DNA from: an uncultured Pseudomonadales bacterium
Lineage (GTDB): Bacteria; Pseudomonadota; Gammaproteobacteria; Pseudomonadales; Pseudohongiellaceae
Direction of reading: 5' to 3'
NCBI GenBank assembly: GCA_947259995.1
Contig: CAMYOK010000002.1
Span: forward strand, 1,032,881 to 1,096,880
Length of the DNA stretch: 64,000 nucleotides
Shown piece by piece: positions 35,107-42,413 of the stretch (its first letter is position 1; each line of letters opens with the position of its first letter). The notes beneath the pieces are model-generated. The model saw only the letters and a program-made list of their open reading frames with translations. It did not search any database and was not told the origin of the DNA. Both the position numbers and the translations under genes were made by a program.

Positions 35107-37113
35107 TTATGGCCAGAAGCTAGTGAAACTAGACTTTTCAAGGCGCGATTGCATCCACTCTAGTTTGGCTTTGCTTCGACAAGCTACTCGCACAACCGAG
35201 TCTTCGTTCTCTAGTGCCTCTCTGAACAAATCAGGGCGCGCGTCAGAATCACCATCTTGCTTATCCCAGAATTCAGAGAACTGAGTTTCTAATAGGCTAG
35301 TTAGCTGCTCTAGCACTGAAGGTTCACTTCTAAGCTTATCTGTATCACCCTCAATTCTTGGCAATACTTTACACATTAAAAAATCGTCCCAAACTGCCTT
35401 AAGAGTGCGCGGGTCTTGTGGATTGTGACTAGCAACAGCCAATAGCAACTCATTCAATGCGCGATAAGCCAATTTGAATGGCGTATTGTCTAGAATCTCA
35501 TTTACTGCTTTTAGAAAGGCTATGCTCTTACTTCCATCACTATCTTCAGTACCCGCAAGGCAACTATAGCTAGCGTGAGAAAGCACAGGGTAACTTAATA
35601 TTTTGTTTACAGTTTTTGGAGCGAAAAATTGATCGAAGTCGTTGGGGAAAAAAGCACCAAAATCAAAACTAAGGGCTCTGTCTATCACTTTGCGCGAAAA
35701 CCCATGAGTCGTTTCATCCATGTTCACTGTACCGGCTACTATTAAATTAAATGGTATGCCAATGCCGTACTTACAGAAGTGCTTCCAAAGTTCATCGTAC
35801 TGTACATCTTCAAATCCAAGGACTTTGCGCAATGCAGTTTTATCTTTGACTTGCTCTATGGTTGCTGCTTTTAGCAATGGGTCGGATAAATACTGGAAAT
35901 TATCTTCATTCCATAGCCATTCTCTTGTCTCTAGCACTGAAAGATAGTCAGCAAAATATTGCTCAACTGGTGCCAAGTTCATTTCGTCTAAACACAACCA
36001 ATAAGGCAACACTTTCTTCAGACTATCTCTCTTCCCAGAGACTGCCAATCGATAACCCTGTCCTGGAACATTGTCCTCTGAAAAAACTAAATCTGATGTT
36101 GAAATCGCCCGCCACGCTTTAGCAATAAACTGAAGGACGTCAGTAGTAATATACTCTGCGTCTCCATTTAAACGTGAGGTATAACCCAAAAGATCACTAG
36201 GCTCATGCCAGTCCGGTCGAACGGAGGTCAAACAATAAGTTTCTTTGAGATTACTATACGCTTCAGTTTGTTTACGAATAAATCGAGTTTTTCCTGTTCC
36301 AGATATCCCAGCAAGTAGTATAAATGCTTTAGAGATGTGACAACCTAATTGTCCGCTACCCTCCTCCCTTTCCGATAGAAATTTAGCTAGTTTCTTACAT
36401 GCTGCACTATACATCGAGTTTCCAGAACTATCTGCTTCTTCCCAGTCAGGTATTTCTCTTAACATTGCAAGCGCACTTATCACTTCAACAGAGGACAGAT
36501 TGTATAAAGTAAATTTTTTGTTACCTATTTGTTCCGAAAACTTATCACAGAATTTTATAGCTGAGACTGAGTACGACTTTGCTGTTCTTTCAGAAAGTCC
36601 ATTCTTCAACATCCACTTTCGAAATTCACTTTCTATATTTGACGTAGTTTGACCAGAAAGAATACTTGTTAAATTCGCTCCATCTACATCATCCCAATTC
36701 TCTAGAGCAGAGTTTATTTTATTAGGAACAAAGAACGTGTTTTGTTCTGGGCTGGTGTATGTCTGTGCTGTTAGAAATGCTATGATTTTTGCGATTAATT
36801 TTGTAATCGCTTTAGTTTGGCTTTTTCCTGCTGAGGAAATTATTCTTAGTTCTTCAGTATCTGCAGCTTTGTATATTTCTCTATAAGATTTTTCTTCATA
36901 TTGATATATTTTATTTTTTTTAGTAGGAGTTCTAGCCCATTTTTCATAAATAGATTCATAATTAGATACGAAGAACTTCAAAAAAAGTCTTATACTTTCC
37001 GGCGATATCGTAAAAGCTTCATTCTTGGAATTCGTATAAGTTAGAATTAGTGATTTTTCTGCTGTAACTATTTGTTCGTCGCCTAGCGACTCACAATATT
37101 CTTGAAATATCAT
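35107..37113 (-). CDS. McrB-like AAA+ NTPase with recombinase-like N-terminal domain
   Basis: This 668-residue motor subunit is McrB-like. Walker A is GISGTGKT (residues 269-276), Walker B LCLDEMNL (374-380), and the McrB-family segment GTVNMDETTHGFSRKVIDRA (461-480) contains the sensor and arginine-finger positions. Upstream, residues ~155-250 (FRKWMLKNGLSERTAKSY...) resemble the SAM-like core-binding domain of tyrosine recombinases, without any recombinase catalytic domain; it may bind DNA. Its start overlaps the methyltransferase stop by 4 nt, so the two are translationally coupled. The coding sequence is clearly AT-rich compared with the housekeeping genes. Whether it uses GTP or ATP cannot be told by eye. 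Confidence 0.85.
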   Translation of the reverse strand: MIFQEYCESLGDEQIVTAEKSLILTYTNSKNEAFTISPESIRLFLKFFVSNYESIYEKWARTPTKKNKIYQYEEKSYREIYKAADTEELRIISSAGKSQTKAITKLIAKIIAFLTAQTYTSPEQNTFFVPNKINSALENWDDVDGANLTSILSGQTTSNIESEFRKWMLKNGLSERTAKSYSVSAIKFCDKFSEQIGNKKFTLYNLSSVEVISALAMLREIPDWEEADSSGNSMYSAACKKLAKFLSEREEGSGQLGCHISKAFILLAGISGTGKTRFIRKQTEAYSNLKETYCLTSVRPDWHEPSDLLGYTSRLNGDAEYITTDVLQFIAKAWRAISTSDLVFSEDNVPGQGYRLAVSGKRDSLKKVLPYWLCLDEMNLAPVEQYFADYLSVLETREWLWNEDNFQYLSDPLLKAATIEQVKDKTALRKVLGFEDVQYDELWKHFCKYGIGIPFNLIVAGTVNMDETTHGFSRKVIDRALSFDFGAFFPNDFDQFFAPKTVNKILSYPVLSHASYSCLAGTEDSDGSKSIAFLKAVNEILDNTPFKLAYRALNELLLAVASHNPQDPRTLKAVWDDFLMCKVLPRIEGDTDKLRSEPSVLEQLTSLLETQFSEFWDKQDGDSDARPDLFREALENEDSVVRVACRSKAKLEWMQSRLEKSSFTSFWP

Positions 37114-38324
37114 AACTTTTCCATTTTTATTTTATTTGCAAGTTTTGTAATAACAGGAACTACAACAGAATTCCCAAATTGCCTGTAAGCAGGAGTCCTA
37201 GATGTCGGACAAACAAACGTTTCTGGGAAGCCCTGTAATCGAGCACACTCTCTTTGCGTGAGCATTCGCGGGTTTTTGCAAGACTGTGGTATCAAACATT
37301 CTTTACCATCTTTCCCATATCTTGCAACGATTGTGTTTGACGGTTTATCTAAATCAGCAGTATATGCTGTGAATCCTGTTCCTCTCTCTACGTTTCGTTT
37401 TGTTCTATTAATGTGCCCCTGCCAAAGTTTATCTGAAATTGTGTACATATCATCCACGTCATTTTCCAGAATAGACTTGAGTGCTAGTGGCGGGCCTGTG
37501 AATTCAGGAAAAGCAAATGTGACGCCCAAATCTTTTCGTATTGCTACAATATAACAACGTACTCTACGTTGCGGGACCACAGAGCTAGCATCAATTACCT
37601 TGTATGAAAAATTATATCCACTTTCATCTATAGCATTTTTGATTGTCGTAAAAGTTTTTCCTCCATCATGCCTCTCTAGATTTCGAACATTTTCAAGAAA
37701 AATTATTTTCGGTTTCTTTGCATCAACTACACGCATAACATCGAAGAACAATGTCCCTTCGGTGTCACATAGAAAACCATGTTTTTTCCCAACGGCATTT
37801 CTTGCAGAAACTCCAGCATGGGAGAATGGCTGGCATGGAAATCCAGCTAAAAGATAATCATGATCAGGAATTGTATTCTCATCTATTTTTGTTATATCCC
37901 CGAACGGGAATTCACCATGATTTTCTTCATATGTTTTTTGAGCCGCCTTATCATATTCAGACGAGAATACACATGTTCCTCCTGCATTCTGAAAACCAAG
38001 CCTTACCCCTCCTATACCAGCAAAGAGATCTATAAATCGAAAAGATGCATTCTTCTTAGGCTTTAGCTTCACATTTCCAAATACAGTTTGGAAAAACGCA
38101 GTTCTATCTGTGAAGAGTTTATTCTCCTTCAGAATCTTAACTACAGATTTCTTTAATTTTATTCTATCAACCTTCATTGTATCGCAATAAAAATCACTAT
38201 CTGTTGCAATGGCATGCAACCACTGATCAACTACGGCTTTAACTTCTGATCCTTCGGGCGTATGCTGCATCGCAATTGGCACAACCAGCTCTTCAATTCT
38301 TTGAATTACTTCTTCATTTTTCAT
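37110..38324 (-). CDS. DNA (cytosine-5)-methyltransferase of the restriction cassette
   Basis: The 404-residue protein methylates cytosine C5 in a specific DNA sequence. Motif I is FIDLFAGIGGVRLGF, motif IV GFPCQPFSHAG with the catalytic Cys, motif VI FLENVRN, motif VIII VPQRRVR, and motifs IX-X are RMLTQRECARLQGFP and RQFGNSVVVPV. A ~90-residue helical N-terminal extension precedes motif I. The gene is AT-rich (21 G/C in 60 at 37621-37680 by hand count), suggesting acquisition. It leads the operon methyltransferase, McrB-like, nuclease. No second methyltransferase or Vsr nuclease is adjacent. The recognition site is unknown. Confidence 0.93.
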   Translation of the reverse strand: MKNEEVIQRIEELVVPIAMQHTPEGSEVKAVVDQWLHAIATDSDFYCDTMKVDRIKLKKSVVKILKENKLFTDRTAFFQTVFGNVKLKPKKNASFRFIDLFAGIGGVRLGFQNAGGTCVFSSEYDKAAQKTYEENHGEFPFGDITKIDENTIPDHDYLLAGFPCQPFSHAGVSARNAVGKKHGFLCDTEGTLFFDVMRVVDAKKPKIIFLENVRNLERHDGGKTFTTIKNAIDESGYNFSYKVIDASSVVPQRRVRCYIVAIRKDLGVTFAFPEFTGPPLALKSILENDVDDMYTISDKLWQGHINRTKRNVERGTGFTAYTADLDKPSNTIVARYGKDGKECLIPQSCKNPRMLTQRECARLQGFPETFVCPTSRTPAYRQFGNSVVVPVITKLANKIKMEKL

Positions 38325-38355
38325 TATTTACAACTATGTTAAACCCAATTAATAG

Positions 38356-38376
38356 TAGGCTATTTGTAATAGCCTA
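38356..38376. promoter_or_regulatory. Inverted repeat upstream of methyltransferase gene
   Basis: TAGGCTATT, a 3-nt spacer and AATAGCCTA form a perfect 9+9-bp inverted repeat 31 nt upstream of the methyltransferase start codon. It is directly followed, in the direction of transcription, by a -10-like TATTAA (38354-38349). Its size and position fit an operator for autoregulation. No separate controller protein gene is seen in the cassette. Confidence 0.55.
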
Positions 38377-38492
38377 ACTCTATGCACTATTTCTTTCTTC
38401 AGAACATATGATCGTTTCACGAACTACTATGGAAACTTACCCAACCAGACACAATAACGTGGTTTCATAAATATAATCAACATACCAGCTTA

Positions 38493-38527
38493 AGTATCAT
38501 TTGATACTGCTAGCGATAGCATTTTTT
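38493..38527. other. Palindrome plus small hairpin between hipA and methyltransferase genes
   Basis: AGTATCA-TT-TGATACT (38493-38508) is a perfect 7-bp inverted repeat. It abuts TGCTA-GCGA-TAGCA followed by a T-run (38508-38527). The T-run is on the plus strand while both flanking genes run leftward, so the hairpin is not their terminator in the usual orientation. The rest of the 233-nt gap is AT-rich and holds no gene. Confidence 0.4.
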
Positions 38528-38557
38528 ATCATTCCAAATTTGGTAGAAATACTAGCA

Positions 38558-39808
38558 CTAAACGTTAAACGCCTCCTGCTTAAGCAACTGTTCAGTGCGA
38601 CTAATACCTAGTTTAGTTGCTACACCTTGCCACCTCTTCACTGCCTCCAACACTTGATCATATATTTTTGTAGCCTCTTCGAGGCTTAGGCGAAAGAAAC
38701 CTATGACATCAAAGGCCAGACTAAAATCCAAGGCATTAGAGTTGTCGGTGATGTTCATATGCAGCCCTTGTTTTCCGACAATAGGATTGATGTCATAAGC
38801 TGGAGATAGCTTCCAGCCCTTATTTGTAAGTAAAAAACCATGATTGCGTAAATGGTCATCTGTATTGGAAACTGCGATGTTGAAGATAATTCTACGCCAT
38901 AGTTGAGCAAGGTCTTCTTTGGTTTGTGCACCTTGGTTAACAAGGAACTCCGCAATCTCTAGATAGCTGGCTCCTTCTGACTGTTCTCCATCGTAATATT
39001 GCAATTGCGTCATAGCAGATGAAAAGTGGATCCGACGCCCATTGTCCCGATCAAAGCGTTTAGTCATAAACGTATGATGCTGTGACGAGTATTTTTGTAT
39101 CCTACTTGGGCTCATCTCGATACCAGCGGCGATAGCGAGCTCATAACAAACCATCTCCCACGCACCCACATCAAAGCTGTCGTTTTGATTAGGGAATTTG
39201 GCAATCCACAGCTCTTTTTCTTCGTCGTAGACACAGGCTTTTGGTCTAGCACCGCCTAGGGATGAACCTGGTGATATCAACATGCTCAACCAACGGTAGT
39301 ACTCGCTGCTATCTATGTTTTCATCACCTTCAATCTGCAATGCCGCGAACTCAAGTTCACGTAGCGACGTCATTGGCGGTGCAGCAAACTCAGCATTGTT
39401 GTCTAGAAACCCTTTATTAGCATCGGTTCTGAATCTAATACCACCCATTCGGTATGAGTCATGTACGCCCAATAAATAATCTAATTCGTTTAGCTGGGCA
39501 CTTTGCCGAAACCCTTTGTGATACTCAATGGCTGCGCGGCGTTGCATCAACACACGCCCCCATCGGTCAGGGGAAGAGTCTAGAAATGCTCGAAAATTTT
39601 TATCGGAAGAATCGTTGTATAGCTCACCACTATGCAGAGATAGTAGTGGATCTATTTGGAGGCGGTATTTAGAGCTCAGAAATGCTTTATCGTACGCAAA
39701 ACTGAAAACTCCACCACGATTAGTATCACTAAAAGTCAGCTGCCCTATTAATAACGGCTTTTCGATAGGCATCCAAGAAGCATAAACACCTACCACTTGA
39801 CGGCTCAC
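38558..39808 (-). CDS. hipA: HipA-like serine/threonine kinase toxin
   Basis: HipA toxins phosphorylate translation factors or aminoacyl-tRNA synthetases and cause growth arrest. The 416-residue protein has the N-terminal HipA_N-type beta region (GQLTFSDTNRGGVFSFAYDKAFL), the autophosphorylated P-loop-like SPGSSLGGARPKA, the ATP-binding Lys in LWIAKFP, the catalytic SNTDDHLRNHGFLL and the Mg-binding Asp in LSPAYDINP. Length and motifs indicate a complete, potentially active kinase. Its ATG overlaps the stop of the upstream helix-turn-helix gene by 4 nt. The target is unknown. Confidence 0.92.
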   Translation of the reverse strand: MSRQVVGVYASWMPIEKPLLIGQLTFSDTNRGGVFSFAYDKAFLSSKYRLQIDPLLSLHSGELYNDSSDKNFRAFLDSSPDRWGRVLMQRRAAIEYHKGFRQSAQLNELDYLLGVHDSYRMGGIRFRTDANKGFLDNNAEFAAPPMTSLRELEFAALQIEGDENIDSSEYYRWLSMLISPGSSLGGARPKACVYDEEKELWIAKFPNQNDSFDVGAWEMVCYELAIAAGIEMSPSRIQKYSSQHHTFMTKRFDRDNGRRIHFSSAMTQLQYYDGEQSEGASYLEIAEFLVNQGAQTKEDLAQLWRRIIFNIAVSNTDDHLRNHGFLLTNKGWKLSPAYDINPIVGKQGLHMNITDNSNALDFSLAFDVIGFFRLSLEEATKIYDQVLEAVKRWQGVATKLGISRTEQLLKQEAFNV

Positions 39809-40110
39809 TTGACACCTTCCAGCAATTTGATGTTTTGTAGCTTTACCCCTACTTCATCATGGGCGGCAAGCTCTGAGAAATTTTCTTCCATCCCCAGCAC
39901 AGCCATTATTTTTAGATAAGTACCGATCGCCACACCTGGGTCGCCAGCAAACACCTTGTTCACCGTTTTGTTGTCGAAGCCTGTCCTCTCACAAATGAGC
40001 TTTTTAGTATATCCACGCCTTTTCATCGCCAGCAGCAAGTCTTCCCCAAATGTTCTCAGCACTTTCAGCTGCTTGGGATATAACACTTTGTGTAAGTCTC
40101 TCTTTGCCAT
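39805..40110 (-). CDS. hipB: HipB-like Xre-type antitoxin/repressor
   Basis: The 101-residue product carries an Xre-type helix-turn-helix (LLLAMKRRGYTKKLICERTGFDNKTVNKVFAGDP), fitting a HipB antitoxin that neutralises HipA and represses the operon. An ATG at 40110 (MAKRDL) is chosen because longer starts at 40140 or 40188 would place coding sequence over the operators; the codon has only a weak ribosome binding site. The gene overlaps hipA by 4 nt. Confidence 0.85.
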   Translation of the reverse strand: MAKRDLHKVLYPKQLKVLRTFGEDLLLAMKRRGYTKKLICERTGFDNKTVNKVFAGDPGVAIGTYLKIMAVLGMEENFSELAAHDEVGVKLQNIKLLEGVK

Positions 40111-40125
40111 GACTATGCGTGCTCT

Positions 40126-40253
40126 AGGACTATGTTCCATTTTTTTGCCAGAAGCTAGGAATATAGTCCTATTGCTTAATGAACACAAGGGCTAATTCAT
40201 AGGACTATATTCCTGATTTAGCCGATTATATAGGTATTTAGTCCTATTATTCA
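40126..40253 (-). promoter_or_regulatory. hipBA promoter with four phased operators
   Basis: Four copies of a 14-bp near-palindrome (AGGA-N6-TCCT) lie at 40126-40139, 40157-40170, 40201-40214 and 40232-40245. Copies 2 and 3 are a perfect 16-bp inverted repeat (AGGAATATAGTCCTAT and its complement); copies 1 and 4 differ by two bases. Starts are spaced 31, 44 and 31 bp and orientation alternates. A minus-strand promoter, TGAATA (40253-40248), 17 nt, TATAAT (40230-40225), has copy 4 exactly in its spacer and copy 3 just past the start site. Confidence 0.8.
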
Positions 40254-40256
40254 CTT

Positions 40257-41009
40257 TCATGGGTTCTTTTTAGGCTTGTAGACGTTAATGATCCCTTTGC
40301 CCTTGATTTTAGTCATCGTAAAGTCTCCACTTAGTGAAGCGATTACTTCGGTCAGTTTTGTTACACCATAGGAGCGCGGGTCAAAATCTGGCTTCGAACG
40401 CTTCAGAAAACTGCCAGCTACCGACACTGTTGCCCAGCCATCATCGTCTTGAAACTGCTCCCATGCCTTTCTTAAAATCGGAACTAGTTCTTTCGCTTTT
40501 GCGGCCTCACTTTTCTTTGTGTTGGCTTTGCTAGACTTAGAAGCATTCGACGTTGCAGATTCAGCTATTCCCAGATTCTCGGTAATGACAAAGTCATCGC
40601 AGGCATTTCTAAATGAAATTGGGGTTTTTTGTTCACCCACGCCAAACACAAAAATTTCTGACTCGCGTAACCTAGAGGCTAATTTTGTGAAGTCACTATC
40701 GCTAGATACCAATGCAAACGCATCAAACTTGCTAGAATAGAGAAGATCCATCGCGTCGATTATCATCGAAGCATCCGTGGAGTTTTTGCCCGTGGTGTAA
40801 GCAAATTGCTGAATGGGTTGAATAGCAAGTTCATTGAGGCTTTTCTTCCAATTCTTTAAACAATCACTGGACCAGTCCCCATAGGCTCGCTTGATCACAA
40901 TGTGGCCATGCGCGGCTATTTCATCTAGCACCACCTTAATCTTTTTAAGTTGCGCATTGTCTGCGTCGATTAATACGGCAATCTTTTTGTGATCGTCTAA
41001 GTCCTTCAT
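40257..41009 (-). CDS. NYN-domain ribonuclease-like protein with OST-HTH/LOTUS domain
   Basis: The 250-residue protein has an N-terminal PIN-like NYN domain: VLIDADNAQ with the metal-binding Asp residues, KNSTDASMIIDAMDLL and LVSSDSDFTKLASRLRE. A Lys/Ser-rich linker (residues ~153-172) leads to a C-terminal OST-HTH/LOTUS-like domain (VPILRKAWEQFQDDDGWATVSVAGSFLKRSKPDFDPRSYG...LTEVIASL). NYN proteins are probable RNases and LOTUS domains bind RNA. GGGAG precedes the ATG. The gene ends 12 nt before the hipBA control region, on the same strand. A link to HipBA or to defence is inference. Confidence 0.88.
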   Translation of the reverse strand: MKDLDDHKKIAVLIDADNAQLKKIKVVLDEIAAHGHIVIKRAYGDWSSDCLKNWKKSLNELAIQPIQQFAYTTGKNSTDASMIIDAMDLLYSSKFDAFALVSSDSDFTKLASRLRESEIFVFGVGEQKTPISFRNACDDFVITENLGIAESATSNASKSSKANTKKSEAAKAKELVPILRKAWEQFQDDDGWATVSVAGSFLKRSKPDFDPRSYGVTKLTEVIASLSGDFTMTKIKGKGIINVYKPKKNP

Positions 41010-41144
41010 GCATGCTCCCTATGTTTGGAAATCAGGCTAAGTCACAGGACATAGCGCTGTTTCTGGCATAGGCAAGCTAGCATTACTTAACCCGCCAATT
41101 CCATGAGGCGGTTCACAATAAACCACCAACTAACAACGCATCAG

Positions 41145-41522
41145 TCAAGTGATGGTCCCAGCGCTAATAAAGATTACCGGCACCCAAACTGCACACGCCA
41201 GGAAGACAGAACAAAGGATAACCGCGACAGCGCTGCTCGCGGAGGCATGGAAGAAATAAACGCGGGGCTTGCAAATATAGAGCTCTGATATAAGGTTTAA
41301 GGTCGCTTTGATATTCGCCTTGATCTCGGTTAACTGAGCTATTTGCGCGCGCATCAAAGTCTTGGAGTAGGCAAACAGTAGGACTATTAGAGCTTCTAAG
41401 CCAACAAAGTCTATAAGCAGGATAAACTCGATCGCGAAAGGAGCGAAATAGGGAACTAGCATCACTAGAGCAAGCAGCAGTAGCGCCTTGATAATGAGGC
41501 TTGGCAGAAACGGAGATTTCAT
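41145..41522 (-). CDS. Small membrane protein of unknown function
   Basis: An ATG at 41522 gives 125 residues (MKSPFLPSLIIKALLLL...). Two hydrophobic segments occupy about residues 8-53 (SLIIKALLLLALVMLVPYF and FILLIDFVGLEALIVLLFAY) and a third is at the C-terminus (SAVAVILCSVFLACAVWVPVIFISAG). A charged central helix (LMRAQIAQLTEIKANIKATLNLI) lies between. The family is not recognised. The 135-nt gap to the NYN gene contains a GCC/GGC hairpin but no gene. Confidence 0.5.
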   Translation of the reverse strand: MKSPFLPSLIIKALLLLALVMLVPYFAPFAIEFILLIDFVGLEALIVLLFAYSKTLMRAQIAQLTEIKANIKATLNLISELYICKPRVYFFHASASSAVAVILCSVFLACAVWVPVIFISAGTIT

Positions 41523-41647
41523 CGCATGAGCACTCTTATGCTTAATTTGTATCGAATATACAAATATTGAGCATGGAATGCGAACCTCGCTTAAAGCATG
41601 AGAAAGCAACTTCTGCCTTCCCATGCTCCTTTTACGGCAATTGCCCT

Positions 41648-42262
41648 CTATTGCATTAAGGCGTCATCAAGCTCACTGGCTCTTACTGCTGCCGGGCGGG
41701 ACTGGCAACGGTTGATGTAGTCGGTGAGTACTTGGCTTGGCTCTAAGTTCTTCATAAAGACTGCCCAGTATAGAGTGCTCGACAGCACGACATCGGCAGC
41801 CGTGAAATTATCGCCGCAAATATAGGGGCTCTGCTTCAAGGCGCCTTCGATGGTGTTGATGCTGTCTTCAATCAGGCCACAGCCTACTGAGATGGCATTT
41901 TCGGCATCAACATTCCATTGGTTTGATTTTGCGGTTAATGCCATCTCGAGCGGGCCAGCCGCAAAAAATAACCAGCGATAATAGTCACCCCTTTGGGCTT
42001 CGTGCCGAGCTGGCGCTAAGTGCTCATCGGGGAACTGGTCTGCTAAGTAGGCGCAAATCGCCGCGACTTCTGTGACGACTTGCTCACCATGTTTGATCGC
42101 CGGCACTTTACCCATTGGATTAATCGCTAAGTACTCCGGCGATTTAATATTCTTGCCATACTCCATCACTTCGATTTCGTAGGGCGCGCCAATTTCTTCT
42201 AGCATCCAGCGCACGATGCGGCCACGTGATTGCGGGTTAGTGTATAGGGTCAGTGTTTTCAT
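41648..42262 (-). CDS. Glutathione S-transferase family protein
   Basis: The protein has the N-terminal thioredoxin-like GST domain (MKTLTLYTNPQSRGRIVRWMLEEIGAPYEI; Ser in the PQSRGRIVRW motif at the usual catalytic position; NPMGKVPAIKHGEQVVTEVAAICAYLAD as the glutathione-binding loop) and an alpha-helical C-terminal domain ending in the D-capped ICGDNFTAADVVLSSTLYW. The ATG at 42262 has AAAGGA upstream and gives 204 residues. It is divergent from the WYL regulator gene and probably controlled by it through the shared palindrome. Confidence 0.92.
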   Translation of the reverse strand: MKTLTLYTNPQSRGRIVRWMLEEIGAPYEIEVMEYGKNIKSPEYLAINPMGKVPAIKHGEQVVTEVAAICAYLADQFPDEHLAPARHEAQRGDYYRWLFFAAGPLEMALTAKSNQWNVDAENAISVGCGLIEDSINTIEGALKQSPYICGDNFTAADVVLSSTLYWAVFMKNLEPSQVLTDYINRCQSRPAAVRASELDDALMQ

Positions 42263-42331
42263 GATTATTTCCTTTAATCGCATTTTATTTGTGGAGAGAT
42301 TTTGTTGTCGAAGGCACAATACAAAATATAT

Positions 42332-42348
42332 AGGTCATTTTATGTCCT
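42332..42348. promoter_or_regulatory. Shared operator of GST gene and WYL regulator
   Basis: AGGTCAT-TTT-ATGTCCT is a near-perfect palindrome (one mismatch per arm) placed almost midway in the 151-nt divergent gap. It is flanked by candidate -10 boxes TATATT (minus strand, 42330-42325) and TATAGT (plus strand, 42359-42364). It is the obvious candidate binding site for the WYL-domain protein. Confidence 0.55.
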
Positions 42349-42413
42349 GTTTAGTTTGTATAGTGAAAACTAGCCCCCTATGGCAAATTTCTCACTTACC
42401 CTAAAGGCACTTT

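Noticed and set aside
36364..36649. Tyrosine recombinase or integrase gene inside the cassette
   Set aside because: Only a core-binding-like helical segment is seen; the R-H-R-Y catalytic domain is absent and the segment is fused to an AAA+ NTPase.
41103..41288. Plus-strand 61-residue frame
   Set aside because: It is antisense to the end of the small membrane protein gene and has a composition unlike a real protein.
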